Shown here: piece after piece, positions 24,992 to 34,341 of the stretch
Numbering within the stretch: the first letter of the stretch is position 1
Layout: each line of letters starts with the position of its first letter
NCBI GenBank assembly: GCA_018141845.1
Contig: CP073340.1
Coordinates: forward strand, 831,001 to 895,000
Direction of reading: 5' to 3'
Length of the DNA stretch: 64,000 nucleotides
Source of the DNA: Lachnospiraceae bacterium oral taxon 096
Lineage (GTDB): Bacteria; Bacillota; Clostridia; Lachnospirales; Lachnospiraceae
The notes under the pieces: model-generated
What the model saw: the letters and a program-made list of their open reading frames with translations, nothing else
Databases searched by the model: none
Told to the model about the DNA's origin: nothing
Position numbers and translations under genes: made by a program

Positions 24992-25863
24992 TGAAAGTAT
25001 TGGTAACCGGTGCAAGAGGGCAGCTCGGCAGCGATTTGATGGCAGAACTTGAGAGAAGAAAGATAGAGGCCATTGGAGTTGATGTTGCTGAGATGGATAT
25101 TACAGATGCCAATGCCTGTGATCGAGTCATCAAGGAAGAAAACCAAAGAGGAAAGATTGATGCGATCATTCACTGCGCAGCATATACTGCAGTGGATCGG
25201 GCAGAGGATGAACCAGAGCTTGTGCGAAAGATCAATGCCATAGGAACTGAAAATATCGCAAAGGTTTGTGAAGAACTAGATATTGCGTTGATGTATATTA
25301 GCACAGACTATGTATTTAATGGCGAGGGCACAAGTCCTTGGCAGCCAGATAATCAGAGAGCACCACTCAATGTGTATGGACAGATGAAGTATGAGGGTGA
25401 ACTTGCAGTAGAAAAGTATTGCAAGAAATTCTTTATTGTCCGTATTTCATGGGTGTTTGGCCTACATGGCAATAACTTTATTAAGACGATGCTTCGTCTT
25501 GGCAAGGAGAGGGGAGCAGTCAGTGTAGTAGATGATCAAATTGGATCACCGACCTACACGCCAGATTTATCTGTTTTATTGAGTGATATGATTGTGACAG
25601 ATAAGTATGGCCGATACCATGCAACCAATGAAGGGTTGTGCTCGTGGTATGAATTTGCCTGTGAGATCTTTAAGCAAGCGGGGATGAGTGAAGTAAAGGT
25701 GACGCCAGTGGACTCGAGTGCGTTCCCCGTGAAGGCAAAGAGACCACATAATAGCCGTATGGATAAGAGCAAGCTTAGCCAAAACGGTTTTGCATTGATG
25801 CCGACATGGCAGGATGCACTACACAGATATCTATTAGAGTTGAAGAGTGAAGGGAGTTTATAA
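24991..25863 (+). CDS. rfbD: dTDP-4-dehydrorhamnose reductase
   Basis: A 290-residue RmlD enzyme that makes dTDP-L-rhamnose in the last step. TGARGQLGSDLMAEL is the cofactor loop, HCAAYTAVDRAE and STDYVFNGEG are family motifs, and VYGQMKYEGE contains the YxxxK catalytic pair. Starts and ends share single bases with the neighbours on both sides. Its product would feed the glycosyltransferases coded downstream. Confidence 0.96.
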   Translation: MKVLVTGARGQLGSDLMAELERRKIEAIGVDVAEMDITDANACDRVIKEENQRGKIDAIIHCAAYTAVDRAEDEPELVRKINAIGTENIAKVCEELDIALMYISTDYVFNGEGTSPWQPDNQRAPLNVYGQMKYEGELAVEKYCKKFFIVRISWVFGLHGNNFIKTMLRLGKERGAVSVVDDQIGSPTYTPDLSVLLSDMIVTDKYGRYHATNEGLCSWYEFACEIFKQAGMSEVKVTPVDSSAFPVKAKRPHNSRMDKSKLSQNGFALMPTWQDALHRYLLELKSEGSL

Positions 25864-27218
25864 TGGGAAAGTATTTTGGAACAGACGGTTTTCGTGGAGA
25901 AGCAAATGTCACATTGACAGTGGAGCATGCCTATAAGGTGGGAAGATTTATTGGATGGTACTATGGACAAAGTCCAAAGCAGGATAAGTGTAAGATTATC
26001 ATTGGAAAAGATACCAGAAGATCCAGTTATATGTTTGAGAACGCTTTGGCTGCGGGGCTCACTGCATCGGGAGCAGATGCCTATCTATTGCATGTGACAA
26101 CAACACCAAGCGTATCCTATGTGGTGCGCACAGAGGATTTTGATTGCGGAATTATGATTAGTGCAAGTCACAATCCATACTATGATAATGGAATTAAGAT
26201 TATTAATGGCAATGGTGAGAAGTTGGAGGAGAGCGTAATCGAGAAAATTGAGGCTTACTTAGACGGCTGCGGAGACGATGTTCCATTTGCTGTGGATGAA
26301 AAGATTGGTAGAACGGTGGATCACTCAGCTGGTAGAAACCGCTATATTGGATTTTTGATTTCCCTAGCAACTCGCTCCTTTAAGAAAAAGAAGGTGGCAC
26401 TCGATTGTGCCAATGGTTCAGCATCAGCCATTGCAAAAAATGTTTTTGATGCCCTTGGTGCAGAGACACATGTCATCAACAATGTGCCAGATGGATTTAA
26501 TATTAATACAGACTGTGGTTCCACACATATTGAGCATTTGTGCGAATATGTGAAAAAAGAAGGCTGTGATGTCGGATTTGCCTATGATGGCGATGCCGAC
26601 CGCTGCCTAGCTGTCGATGAAAATGGAAATGTGGTCGATGGCGATGGAATTTTATATGTGTGTGGAAAGTATATGAAGGAAAATTCCACATTACTACACA
26701 ACACGGTGGTCACTACGGTGATGTCAAACTTTGGTCTCTATAAGGCCTTTGACAGAGATGGCATCGCCTATGAAAAGACACAGGTGGGCGATAAGTATGT
26801 CTATGAAAATATGTCTGCCAATGGTCATTGCCTCGGCGGAGAGCAGTCAGGACATATTATCTTTTCAAAGAATGCGACTACAGGAGATGGCATCTTGACT
26901 TCTCTAAAAATTATGGAAGTTATGCTGGAGAAGAAGGAGACTTTAGGTAAGCTTGTGTCGGAGTACAAGGTATTCCCACAGGTGTTAAAGAATATTCGTG
27001 TGACGGATAAGGAAGAGGCTCAAAATGATGTCGAAGTAAAAAAGGCTGTGGATGCAGTGGCGACAGAGCTTGGCAATGATGGAAGAATTTTAGTTAGAGC
27101 CAGTGGAACAGAACCATTAGTTCGTGTGATGGTGGAGGCAAAAAGCACAGATATTTGCGAAAATTGCACGAATCAGGTCATCGAGGTGATGAGAAAAAGA
27201 GGGTTTGTTATTGAATAG
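25863..27218 (+). CDS. phosphoglucosamine mutase-like phosphohexomutase
   Basis: A 451-residue alpha-D-phosphohexomutase. YFGTDGFRGEAN at the N-terminus and the phosphoserine loop ISASHNPYYDNG (near residue 100) are GlmM-like; DGDADR binds Mg2+, GEQSGH contacts the sugar and RASGTEPLVRVM binds the phosphate. GlmM makes glucosamine-1-phosphate for peptidoglycan and UDP-GlcNAc; the position after rfbBD makes supply of sugar-1-phosphates for polysaccharide an alternative. I favour GlmM from the TDGFRG motif, but a second glmM elsewhere cannot be excluded. Confidence 0.85.
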   Translation: MGKYFGTDGFRGEANVTLTVEHAYKVGRFIGWYYGQSPKQDKCKIIIGKDTRRSSYMFENALAAGLTASGADAYLLHVTTTPSVSYVVRTEDFDCGIMISASHNPYYDNGIKIINGNGEKLEESVIEKIEAYLDGCGDDVPFAVDEKIGRTVDHSAGRNRYIGFLISLATRSFKKKKVALDCANGSASAIAKNVFDALGAETHVINNVPDGFNINTDCGSTHIEHLCEYVKKEGCDVGFAYDGDADRCLAVDENGNVVDGDGILYVCGKYMKENSTLLHNTVVTTVMSNFGLYKAFDRDGIAYEKTQVGDKYVYENMSANGHCLGGEQSGHIIFSKNATTGDGILTSLKIMEVMLEKKETLGKLVSEYKVFPQVLKNIRVTDKEEAQNDVEVKKAVDAVATELGNDGRILVRASGTEPLVRVMVEAKSTDICENCTNQVIEVMRKRGFVIE

Positions 27219-27243
27219 AGATAAGTTTTAAGGAGGATAGATA

Positions 27244-28911
27244 ATGAAGCATACTGAAAAATACAGGAGAGTTCCCGTAGTAAAATTCCCAGAGAGAACT
27301 TGGCCTGATAAGGAAATTATGAAGGCACCCATTTGGTGCTCTGTAGATCTTAGAGATGGCAATCAGGCCTTGATTGAGCCAATGGTTGTGGAAGAAAAGA
27401 TTGAGATGTTTAACCTCCTGATTAAACTTGGATTTAAGGAGATTGAAATTGGATTTCCTGCGGCATCACAGATTGAGTTTGACTTTTTGCGTCAGTTAGT
27501 GGATCGAAAGCTAATTCCTGATGATGTGCAAGTTCAGGTGCTCACCCAGTGCAGGGAGCATTTGATTAAGAGAACCTTTGAGGCCATCAAGGGAATTAAA
27601 AAGACCGTGGTTCATATTTACAATTCGACCTCTACACTGCAAAGAGATGTGGTCTTTGGAAAGACCAAGGAAGAAATTAAGCAGATTGCAGTCGATGGTG
27701 TGGAGATGGTCAAAAAGTATCAAAAAGACCATGACGGGGAGATTATTTTGGAGTATTCCCCAGAGAGCTTTATGGGAACAGAATTAGACTATGCACTTGA
27801 AATTTGTACCGCAGTACAGGATGCTTGGGGGGCGACGCCAGAAAAGAAGATCATTATTAATCTTCCAAATACGGTGGAGATGAATACACCAAATGTCTAT
27901 GCCGATCAGATTGAGTGGATGAATACCCACTTTAAGAATAGAGATTCCATTATTTTAAGTATTCACCCACACAACGACAGAGGAACAGGGGTTGCAGCGA
28001 CAGAGCTTGCCCTCTTAGCGGGTGTGGATCGTGTGGAAGGTACCCTCTTTGGCAATGGAGAGCGAACAGGAAATGTGGATATCTTAAATGTGGCCTATAA
28101 TATGTTCTCTCAGGGTATTGACCCAAATCTTGAATTAAATAATATTCGTGAGATTGTGGATGTCTATGAGCGCTGCACAAAGATGAAGATTGATCCTCGC
28201 CATCCATATGCAGGACAGTTAGTGTTTACCGCATTTTCGGGATCTCATCAGGATGCGATCAACAAGGGAATGCATGCGATGCGAGAGAGAAATCAGGACT
28301 ACTGGGAAGTGCCATACCTTCCAATCGATCCGAGCGACATTGGAAGAGAGTACGAGCCTGTGGTTAGAATTAATTCTCAGTCAGGAAAGGGTGGCGTAGC
28401 CTTTGTTATGGATACTTTCTATGGCTTCCAGTTGCCAAAGGGTATGCACAAGGAATTTGCTGATGTCATTCAAAAGATGAGTGAGGCACAGGGAGAGGTT
28501 TCGCCTGAGCAAATCTACAAGGAGTTTGAGAAGGACTATCTTGAGCGAAAAGAGCCTATTCACTTTATCAAATGCCATATCACAGATACAGAAGTGGATG
28601 AAGGTGAGTTTGCGACCTTAGTTCAGGTGGAGTATAAGATGCATGGTGTGGAGAAGCATTTTGAAGGTGTGGGCAATGGCCCAATTGATGCTGTGCGCAC
28701 AGGCTTAGAAAAGGAACTTGGTATTGAAATCAAGATCTTGGATTACAGTGAGCATGCACTTCGGTCTGGCTCAAATGCACAGGCAGCTTCTTACATCCAT
28801 ATGTTAGATGTCAAGAGTGGAAAGACGACCTATGGTGTCGGTGTTTCAGGAAATATTACGAAGGCGTCTATTCGAGGCATTTTCTCAGCAGTAAATAGAT
28901 TATTCTACTAG
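27244..28911 (+). CDS. leuA: 2-isopropylmalate synthase
   Basis: A 555-residue enzyme condensing acetyl-CoA with 2-oxoisovalerate, first step of leucine synthesis. DLRDGNQALIEPM is the metal/substrate loop, EIEIGFPAAS follows, and SIHPHNDRGTGVAATELALLAGVDRVEGTLFGNGER (split, about residues 238-275) holds the paired histidines and GNGERxGN. The C-terminal 150 residues are the regulatory LeuA dimer domain expected to sense leucine. It is the long LeuA type common in actinobacteria and clostridia. No other leucine gene is near; it is flanked by polysaccharide genes. GGAGG lies eight bases before ATG. Confidence 0.94.
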   Translation: MKHTEKYRRVPVVKFPERTWPDKEIMKAPIWCSVDLRDGNQALIEPMVVEEKIEMFNLLIKLGFKEIEIGFPAASQIEFDFLRQLVDRKLIPDDVQVQVLTQCREHLIKRTFEAIKGIKKTVVHIYNSTSTLQRDVVFGKTKEEIKQIAVDGVEMVKKYQKDHDGEIILEYSPESFMGTELDYALEICTAVQDAWGATPEKKIIINLPNTVEMNTPNVYADQIEWMNTHFKNRDSIILSIHPHNDRGTGVAATELALLAGVDRVEGTLFGNGERTGNVDILNVAYNMFSQGIDPNLELNNIREIVDVYERCTKMKIDPRHPYAGQLVFTAFSGSHQDAINKGMHAMRERNQDYWEVPYLPIDPSDIGREYEPVVRINSQSGKGGVAFVMDTFYGFQLPKGMHKEFADVIQKMSEAQGEVSPEQIYKEFEKDYLERKEPIHFIKCHITDTEVDEGEFATLVQVEYKMHGVEKHFEGVGNGPIDAVRTGLEKELGIEIKILDYSEHALRSGSNAQAASYIHMLDVKSGKTTYGVGVSGNITKASIRGIFSAVNRLFY

Positions 28912-28924
28912 AAGGAAAATAGTG

Positions 28925-28961
28925 GACCTGACAAAGGGGAGAAGTCCTTTTTTGTCAGGTC
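28925..28961 (+). terminator. hairpin between leuA and the GT8 gene, possible terminator
   Basis: GACCTGACAAA (28925-28935) pairs with TTTGTCAGGTC (28951-28961). The T-run is inside the 3' arm and no T-run follows, so termination is uncertain; it may only reduce read-through into the glycosyltransferase genes. Confidence 0.5.
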
Positions 28962-28982
28962 TAATTATCATACGAGGGAAAG

Positions 28983-29957
28983 ATGAATATTGTATATGTA
29001 TCAAATGAAAATTATGTTCGACATCTTGCAGTGAGTGTCGTCTCTCTCCTAGAAAACAATGAAGCAGAGGAAGAAATCAAAATTTATGTAATTTCGACAG
29101 GAATCAGTGAGTTGTCAAAGACGAAATTGAATAAATTGGTTCATAGTTATCAAAGAGAAATTGAAATTTTGAATTTGGCTGATTTAAAGGACCGCTTCGA
29201 TTATCCAATTGATACGGGCAAATTTGATATCAGTATTATGGGTAGACTCTTTGTCGGGGAGCTCTTGCCAGAAGAGGTAGAAAGAGTGCTCTATCTAGAT
29301 TGTGACACAGTGGTCTGCAAGAATTTACACAAGCTCTATACAATGGATTTGGACGGAAAGATTTTGGGAGCGGCAATGGAGCCGACCATCAATCCAGAAA
29401 TTCGGGAAGATGCAGGCATTGCGATGGATGCACCTTATTTTAATTCGGGAGTATTGCTGATTGACTTGAAAAAGTGGAGGCAGAAGAATGCAAGAAATCG
29501 AGTGCTATACTATCACGAGACCATTGAGCGAAGAAGTCTATTCAGTGACCAAGATGCCATCAATGGTGCACTTCGTTGGGAGATTAAAATTATTGATCCG
29601 CAATATAATTTCTTTTCAAATTATCGCTATTGGAAGTACGAGGAATTGGTCAAGATGTCAAAGGTGTATCGCCTAATTCCAAAGAAAATGTATGAGAGGG
29701 CGATGAAACATCCTAGTATAGTGCATTTTGCAGGGGATGAGCGACCATGGCTTGTGGGAAATCGAAATTACTATCGAAAGGTCTATCAAAAGTATAAGAA
29801 ATTGACACCTTGGGCAGACCGAAAGGATATTCCAGGAAAGCGAATGTATATGTATGCCTATCATGGAATGAATGTGTTGACCTTGATTAGTCCATGGGCA
29901 AGGCGACAGATTTCGACATGGTATATTCAGGGACAGATAAAGAAGAAGGGAAATTAA
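28983..29957 (+). CDS. family 8 glycosyltransferase
   Basis: A 324-residue GT8 enzyme of the LgtC/galactosyltransferase type. VYVSNENYVRHLAVSVVSLL opens the nucleotide-sugar domain, VLYLDCDTVVCKN has the DxD metal motif near residue 103, and FNSGVLLIDLKKWR follows as in GT8 proteins. C-terminal basic/aromatic residues may bind the membrane. It begins a series of overlapping polysaccharide genes. The sugar is unknown (galactose or glucose are usual donors). Confidence 0.9.
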   Translation: MNIVYVSNENYVRHLAVSVVSLLENNEAEEEIKIYVISTGISELSKTKLNKLVHSYQREIEILNLADLKDRFDYPIDTGKFDISIMGRLFVGELLPEEVERVLYLDCDTVVCKNLHKLYTMDLDGKILGAAMEPTINPEIREDAGIAMDAPYFNSGVLLIDLKKWRQKNARNRVLYYHETIERRSLFSDQDAINGALRWEIKIIDPQYNFFSNYRYWKYEELVKMSKVYRLIPKKMYERAMKHPSIVHFAGDERPWLVGNRNYYRKVYQKYKKLTPWADRKDIPGKRMYMYAYHGMNVLTLISPWARRQISTWYIQGQIKKKGN

Positions 29958-30857
29958 ATGCAGGTAGCGGCAATTGTTGTAAATTATAATGATGTGGAGA
30001 CAACATTGGCACAGATTGAACGATTGGAAGCATTGCCCTCTATTGCGAAAGTGATTGTTGTGGACAATAATTCAAGTGATGATTCAAGAGTTCGATTAAA
30101 GGCGAGAGCTTGCGAGCGAGTGATCTTTATTCAGGCGAAACGAAATGGTGGCTATGGCTATGGCAACAATATCGGACTTTACTATGCTCATGAAAATCAT
30201 TTTGATATGGCATTGATTGCCAATCCAGATACCTATATTTCTGAAGATGTGCTAAAAAAGATGTGTGTAATTTTGAAAAAAAATAAAAAGTTAGCACTAA
30301 TTGCACCAAAAATGAAGTTGCCAGGGATTGAGAACCGACCAGGAAGCAAGGAAAATATTGTACATGGAGCACCTGCATTTCCCATTCGACCTTGGCTATT
30401 TGATTTATTGGAGGCAGGACCAATCACAAGGAGGGTATTTCGAAAGATTTTGCACTATCCTTCATCTTATTTTGAGGGGAAACATGGTGTATATGTGGAT
30501 GCATTGCCAGGCTCTTTGTTACTTGTCAAAGTTGATGCGGTGTTAAAAAGTGGTGGCTATGATGAGAATGTATTTCTCTATGAGGAGGAGACCATTCTTG
30601 GAAAGCGTCTAAAAGATCATGGCTATCGCTCGATGCTCTATCTCGATGGTAGTTATTTGCACAGGCATTCTGTGAGCATCAGTAAATCATTTGGAAAGAA
30701 TGGAAAGCGACAGAAAATTCGCAAGCAGAGCACGCTCTATTACTATGAAAAATATTTGCATATTCCAAAGTGGCAGAGGTTATTGTCTGTGCTATTTTTT
30801 AAGGTAGTCGATTTGGAAACAATGGCACTGGATTTTGTGGAGGATATAAAGTGGTAA
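29958..30857 (+). CDS. family 2 glycosyltransferase, rhamnosyltransferase-like
   Basis: A 299-residue inverting GT2 enzyme. AAIVVNYND and VVDNNSSDDSR form the donor-binding start, ALIANPDTYI carries the NPD variant of the metal motif seen in rhamnosyltransferases, and YDENVFLYEEETILGKRL holds the catalytic acid region (E-D/E). With rfbB and rfbD upstream, dTDP-rhamnose is a reasonable donor, but this is inferred. It starts directly after the GT8 stop and overlaps the next gene by seven bases. Confidence 0.88.
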   Translation: MQVAAIVVNYNDVETTLAQIERLEALPSIAKVIVVDNNSSDDSRVRLKARACERVIFIQAKRNGGYGYGNNIGLYYAHENHFDMALIANPDTYISEDVLKKMCVILKKNKKLALIAPKMKLPGIENRPGSKENIVHGAPAFPIRPWLFDLLEAGPITRRVFRKILHYPSSYFEGKHGVYVDALPGSLLLVKVDAVLKSGGYDENVFLYEEETILGKRLKDHGYRSMLYLDGSYLHRHSVSISKSFGKNGKRQKIRKQSTLYYYEKYLHIPKWQRLLSVLFFKVVDLETMALDFVEDIKW

Positions 30858-31783
30858 CCATACTTTTGGCAACATTTAATGGAGAGAGATATCTTGCCCA
30901 ACAATTAGAATCTATTCTTGAGCAGGATGAACAGAATATTGCTATTGAGATTTGTGATGATGGCTCTGTGGATGGAACAGTAGAGATCATTAAAAAATTT
31001 CAAGAACTCTATCCAGAAAAAGTAAAGTGGATGGAAAAAGAAAAGCCATCAAAGAGTGCAAAAGAAAACTTTTTTTATATGCTCTCAAAAGCAAAGGACA
31101 GCGACTTGCCCTATGTGATGTTGGCAGATCAGGATGATTTGTGGTTGCCCAATAAAGTGTCCACAATGTTTGGGCGAATGAAGAAGATGGAAGAACGCTA
31201 TGGCAGTGAGATGCCCATTTTAGTTCATGCCAACCTGGCACTTACGGATGAAAATCTCAATATTACACATTCGAATATGGCTGAGTTTATGGGGCAATTG
31301 CCACATCAAAAGAGTCTTCGCTATCGACTGGTTGAAAACACAGTGACGGGCAATTCGATGATGATCAATGGGGCATTACTTCGTGCCTATCAAGAACCGA
31401 TGGATTGTGTGATGCACGATTGGTGGCTGGCCTTAGTGGCTGCTGCCATTGGGCGAGTGTCCTATATTGAGGAACCACTCACATTGTATCGTCAGCATGC
31501 GACCAATGCGATGGGAGCTAAAAAGCCACTCTCTTGGGATTTGTTGAGCACTTATCTCGATCAAAGGAAGGTGTATCAAAGGAATTATCAATTCATGTTT
31601 GCACAGGCAAGGTCATTGCTTCAAATTTATGGCAAGAGAATGCCAGAGAAAAAGAAAGAGATTGTAGAGGAGTTTGTTCGCCTAGAAGGTTTGGGTAGAA
31701 TAGAAAAGATACAGAGCATTCTGCACCATCGTTTTTTTAAGAGCAAACCCATACTGACCATTGGGCAGATGCTCAATATATAG
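30851..31783 (+). CDS. family 2 glycosyltransferase
   Basis: A 310-residue GT2 enzyme: ILLATFNGERYL, EICDDGSVDGT, and MLADQDDLWLPNK with the DQDD metal motif near residue 97. MHDWWLALVAAAIGRVSYIEEPLTLYRQHATNAMG (split, about 190-225) is the acceptor region typical of RfbF/RgpB-like rhamnosyltransferases. The start is GTG 30851 with AGGA upstream; it overlaps the previous gene. The role is sugar addition to the lipid-linked repeat of this cluster. Confidence 0.9.
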   Translation: MVTILLATFNGERYLAQQLESILEQDEQNIAIEICDDGSVDGTVEIIKKFQELYPEKVKWMEKEKPSKSAKENFFYMLSKAKDSDLPYVMLADQDDLWLPNKVSTMFGRMKKMEERYGSEMPILVHANLALTDENLNITHSNMAEFMGQLPHQKSLRYRLVENTVTGNSMMINGALLRAYQEPMDCVMHDWWLALVAAAIGRVSYIEEPLTLYRQHATNAMGAKKPLSWDLLSTYLDQRKVYQRNYQFMFAQARSLLQIYGKRMPEKKKEIVEEFVRLEGLGRIEKIQSILHHRFFKSKPILTIGQMLNI

Positions 31784-31793
31784 TGGAGAACTT

Positions 31794-33230
31794 ATGAATA
31801 AAAAAGTTGCAAGTGGACTCTTTTGGAAATTATTGGAAAATGGTGGATCACAGGCCGTGCAATTTGTAGTTTCTGTCATTTTGGCGAGACTTTTGTCTCC
31901 GAGGGAATATACCGTCATTGCCATTATTATGATTTTTACTACGATTGCCAATGTGCTCGTGCAAAATGGATTTGCAACCGCCCTTATTCAGAGGAAGGAT
32001 GCCGATGGGGTTGATTTTTCTTCCGTCTTTTTTTTGAATTTATGTTCTTCCCTTGTGGTCTATATTTTCATGTTTTTGCTGTCGCCTGTGATTGCCCGGT
32101 TTTATCATCAACCACAGATGGTCAAAATTTTTCGAGTGATGAGTGTGATTGTCTTTCCAGGGGCAATTATTTCCGTACAAAATGCCTATGTGGCAAAGAA
32201 GATGGAGTTTCGAAGCCTATTTATTTCGACATTGTTTGCGGCCATCTTTTCAGGAGGCGTCAGCATCTTTATGGCGATGAAGGGAATGGGCGTGTGGGCC
32301 TTAGTTTGGCAGCAGATTGTGTACTATGTGGTTTTGATGATGGTTTTATTTGTGACCATTGACTGGTTGCCAAGTTTTGTCTGTGATTTTGAAAGACTGG
32401 GCGAGATGTTTCAATTTGGTTGGAAACTTCTGTGTGCATCCTTGATTGATACCATTTTTAATAATTTGCAGGGGCTAGTGATGGGAAGGGTATATTCTGA
32501 TGATGTGCTTGGCAATTACAATCGAGGTGAACAATTTCCCAAATTGATTGTCACCAATTTGGGTGCAGCAATGCAATCTGTACTTTTGCCTGTGATGGCA
32601 GAAAAGCAGGATGAAAGATTGCGGGTGAAGTCAATGCTCAGAAAATCTATTACATTGAGCTCGTATATTGTTCTTCCCATGATGGCGGGAATGGCGGCAG
32701 TGGCAGATACATTGATTGCCGTCTTGTTGGGACCAAAGTGGAGTGGTTCGGTCATCTTTTTGCAATTGATGTGTGCAAGCTATGCCTTTTGGCCAATTCA
32801 TATTGCAAACTTACAGGCACTCAATGCGGTGGGAAAGAGCGATATGTTTTTAAAATTGGAAATTATTAAAAAGGCATTGAGTTTGGTGGTTTTGGTGATT
32901 GGCATTTCCTATGGGGCAGTGGCCTTGATTGCACTAAAGGCAGTAGCTGACTTTTTGTGCACTTTTATCAATGCCTGGCCAAATAAAAAGATATTGCACT
33001 ACAGCATTTGGGAGCAGTGGAGAGATATTATGTCCTCCGTAGTCATTTCTCTTTTGATGGGAATGGCCGTCTATGCCAGTGGAAGGATTTTTTCTTTCGG
33101 TGTGATTCGCCTAGGAATTCAAATTTTTGTGGGTATTGTGGTCTATATTTTGTTGTCAATGTGGACAAAAAATGAAAGTTTCCTTCTTTTGGTGGAAACA
33201 ATGAGGAAAGGAAAAGGAAGCAGTGAATAA
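31794..33230 (+). CDS. oligosaccharide flippase, MOP superfamily (first of two)
   Basis: A 478-residue membrane protein with about 12-14 helices, related to Wzx/TuaB-type lipopolysaccharide and teichuronic acid exporters: SGLFWKLLENGGSQAVQFVVSVILAR at the N-terminus (in two parts) and ILARLLSPREYTVIAI are typical. It would turn the lipid-linked oligosaccharide across the membrane. ATG 31794 is preferred over the upstream frame start because TGGAGA precedes it. A second, unrelated-looking flippase lies at 36266. Confidence 0.88.
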   Translation: MNKKVASGLFWKLLENGGSQAVQFVVSVILARLLSPREYTVIAIIMIFTTIANVLVQNGFATALIQRKDADGVDFSSVFFLNLCSSLVVYIFMFLLSPVIARFYHQPQMVKIFRVMSVIVFPGAIISVQNAYVAKKMEFRSLFISTLFAAIFSGGVSIFMAMKGMGVWALVWQQIVYYVVLMMVLFVTIDWLPSFVCDFERLGEMFQFGWKLLCASLIDTIFNNLQGLVMGRVYSDDVLGNYNRGEQFPKLIVTNLGAAMQSVLLPVMAEKQDERLRVKSMLRKSITLSSYIVLPMMAGMAAVADTLIAVLLGPKWSGSVIFLQLMCASYAFWPIHIANLQALNAVGKSDMFLKLEIIKKALSLVVLVIGISYGAVALIALKAVADFLCTFINAWPNKKILHYSIWEQWRDIMSSVVISLLMGMAVYASGRIFSFGVIRLGIQIFVGIVVYILLSMWTKNESFLLLVETMRKGKGSSE

Positions 33231-34341
33231 AAAACCTGTTTTGGTGACAAGAGCGACATTGCCGCCAATGGAAGAATTTATAGAGATGTTAAAACCGATA
33301 TGGGATAGTGCCTGGCTGACCAATATGGGAGACTATCATAAGCGACTGGAAAGGGAACTTTCGCAATATATGGATGTGTCCAATCTGATTCTTTTTACCA
33401 ATGGGCATTTGGCACTGGAATTACTCATACAGGCAATGAAGTTGACAGGGGAGGTCATTACCACGCCATTTAGCTTTGCATCGACAACACATGCCATTGT
33501 AAGAAATAATTTAACTCCTGTGTTTTGCGATATCAATCCACAGGACTACACCATCGATGTGGATAAAATTGAGTCACTCATCACCGAAAAGACCTCGGCG
33601 ATTTTGCCCGTCCATGTCTATGGAAATCTTTGCGATGTCGAACGCATCGAGGAAATTGCCAATCGACATCACCTCAAGGTGATTTATGACGCAGCCCATA
33701 CCTTTGGAGAATTTTATCGAGGAAAGAGTGTTGCTCGCTTTGGAGATGCCAGTATGTTTAGTTTTCATGCCACCAAAGTCTACAACACCATTGAGGGCGG
33801 AGCAGTGGCGACCAAAGATATGGACTTGAAGAAGGAATTAAATTACTTAAAAAACTTTGGCATTGCCGATACAGAGACCGTCGAGTGGGTCGGAAGTAAT
33901 GCCAAGATGAATGAATTTCAGGCAGCCATGGGACTATGTAATCTTAAGTATGTGGACAAGATGATTGCAAAGAGAAAGACATTGGCAATGCAATACATTG
34001 AACGGCTTGGAAAAGTTGCGGGACTAAGACTTAATCACTATAGAGAGGACATTCAATACAATTACGCCTATATGCCAATGCTTGTGGATGAGACAGTTTG
34101 TGGATGCAATCGAGATGACCTCTATGATGCTTTAGCTAGGGAAGAAATCTATGCAAGGAAATATTTTTATCCATGTATCAATTCCTATGATTGCTATCGT
34201 GGCGTATTTGATCCAGAGGCAACGCCAATTGCACAAAAAATTTCACGGCAGATTTTGACACTTCCGATTTATCCAGAACTTTCTCTGGAGACGGTAGATG
34301 AAATTTGTGATATTATTTTGCACAGATTGGAGGAAGTATGA
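33223..34341 (+). CDS. DegT/DnrJ/EryC1/StrS family sugar aminotransferase
   Basis: A 372-residue PLP enzyme. NGHLALELLIQAMKL binds the cofactor phosphate, TTPFSFASTTHAI follows, DAAHTFGEFY contains the PLP-ring aspartate, and SFHATKVYNTIEGGAV holds the Schiff-base lysine. Such enzymes transfer an amino group to a 3- or 4-keto nucleotide sugar. The keto-sugar made by RfbB could be its substrate, giving an amino-6-deoxyhexose, but this is inference. Start GTG 33223 overlaps the flippase end; it ends four bases inside the ATP-grasp gene. Confidence 0.92.
   Translation: MNKKPVLVTRATLPPMEEFIEMLKPIWDSAWLTNMGDYHKRLERELSQYMDVSNLILFTNGHLALELLIQAMKLTGEVITTPFSFASTTHAIVRNNLTPVFCDINPQDYTIDVDKIESLITEKTSAILPVHVYGNLCDVERIEEIANRHHLKVIYDAAHTFGEFYRGKSVARFGDASMFSFHATKVYNTIEGGAVATKDMDLKKELNYLKNFGIADTETVEWVGSNAKMNEFQAAMGLCNLKYVDKMIAKRKTLAMQYIERLGKVAGLRLNHYREDIQYNYAYMPMLVDETVCGCNRDDLYDALAREEIYARKYFYPCINSYDCYRGVFDPEATPIAQKISRQILTLPIYPELSLETVDEICDIILHRLEEV

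Noticed and set aside
28925..28961. Hairpin after leuA as a T-box or leucine attenuator for downstream genes.
   Set aside because: No T-box sequence or leucine-codon leader is present; the hairpin is simply a dyad at the gene end, kept only as a weak terminator.
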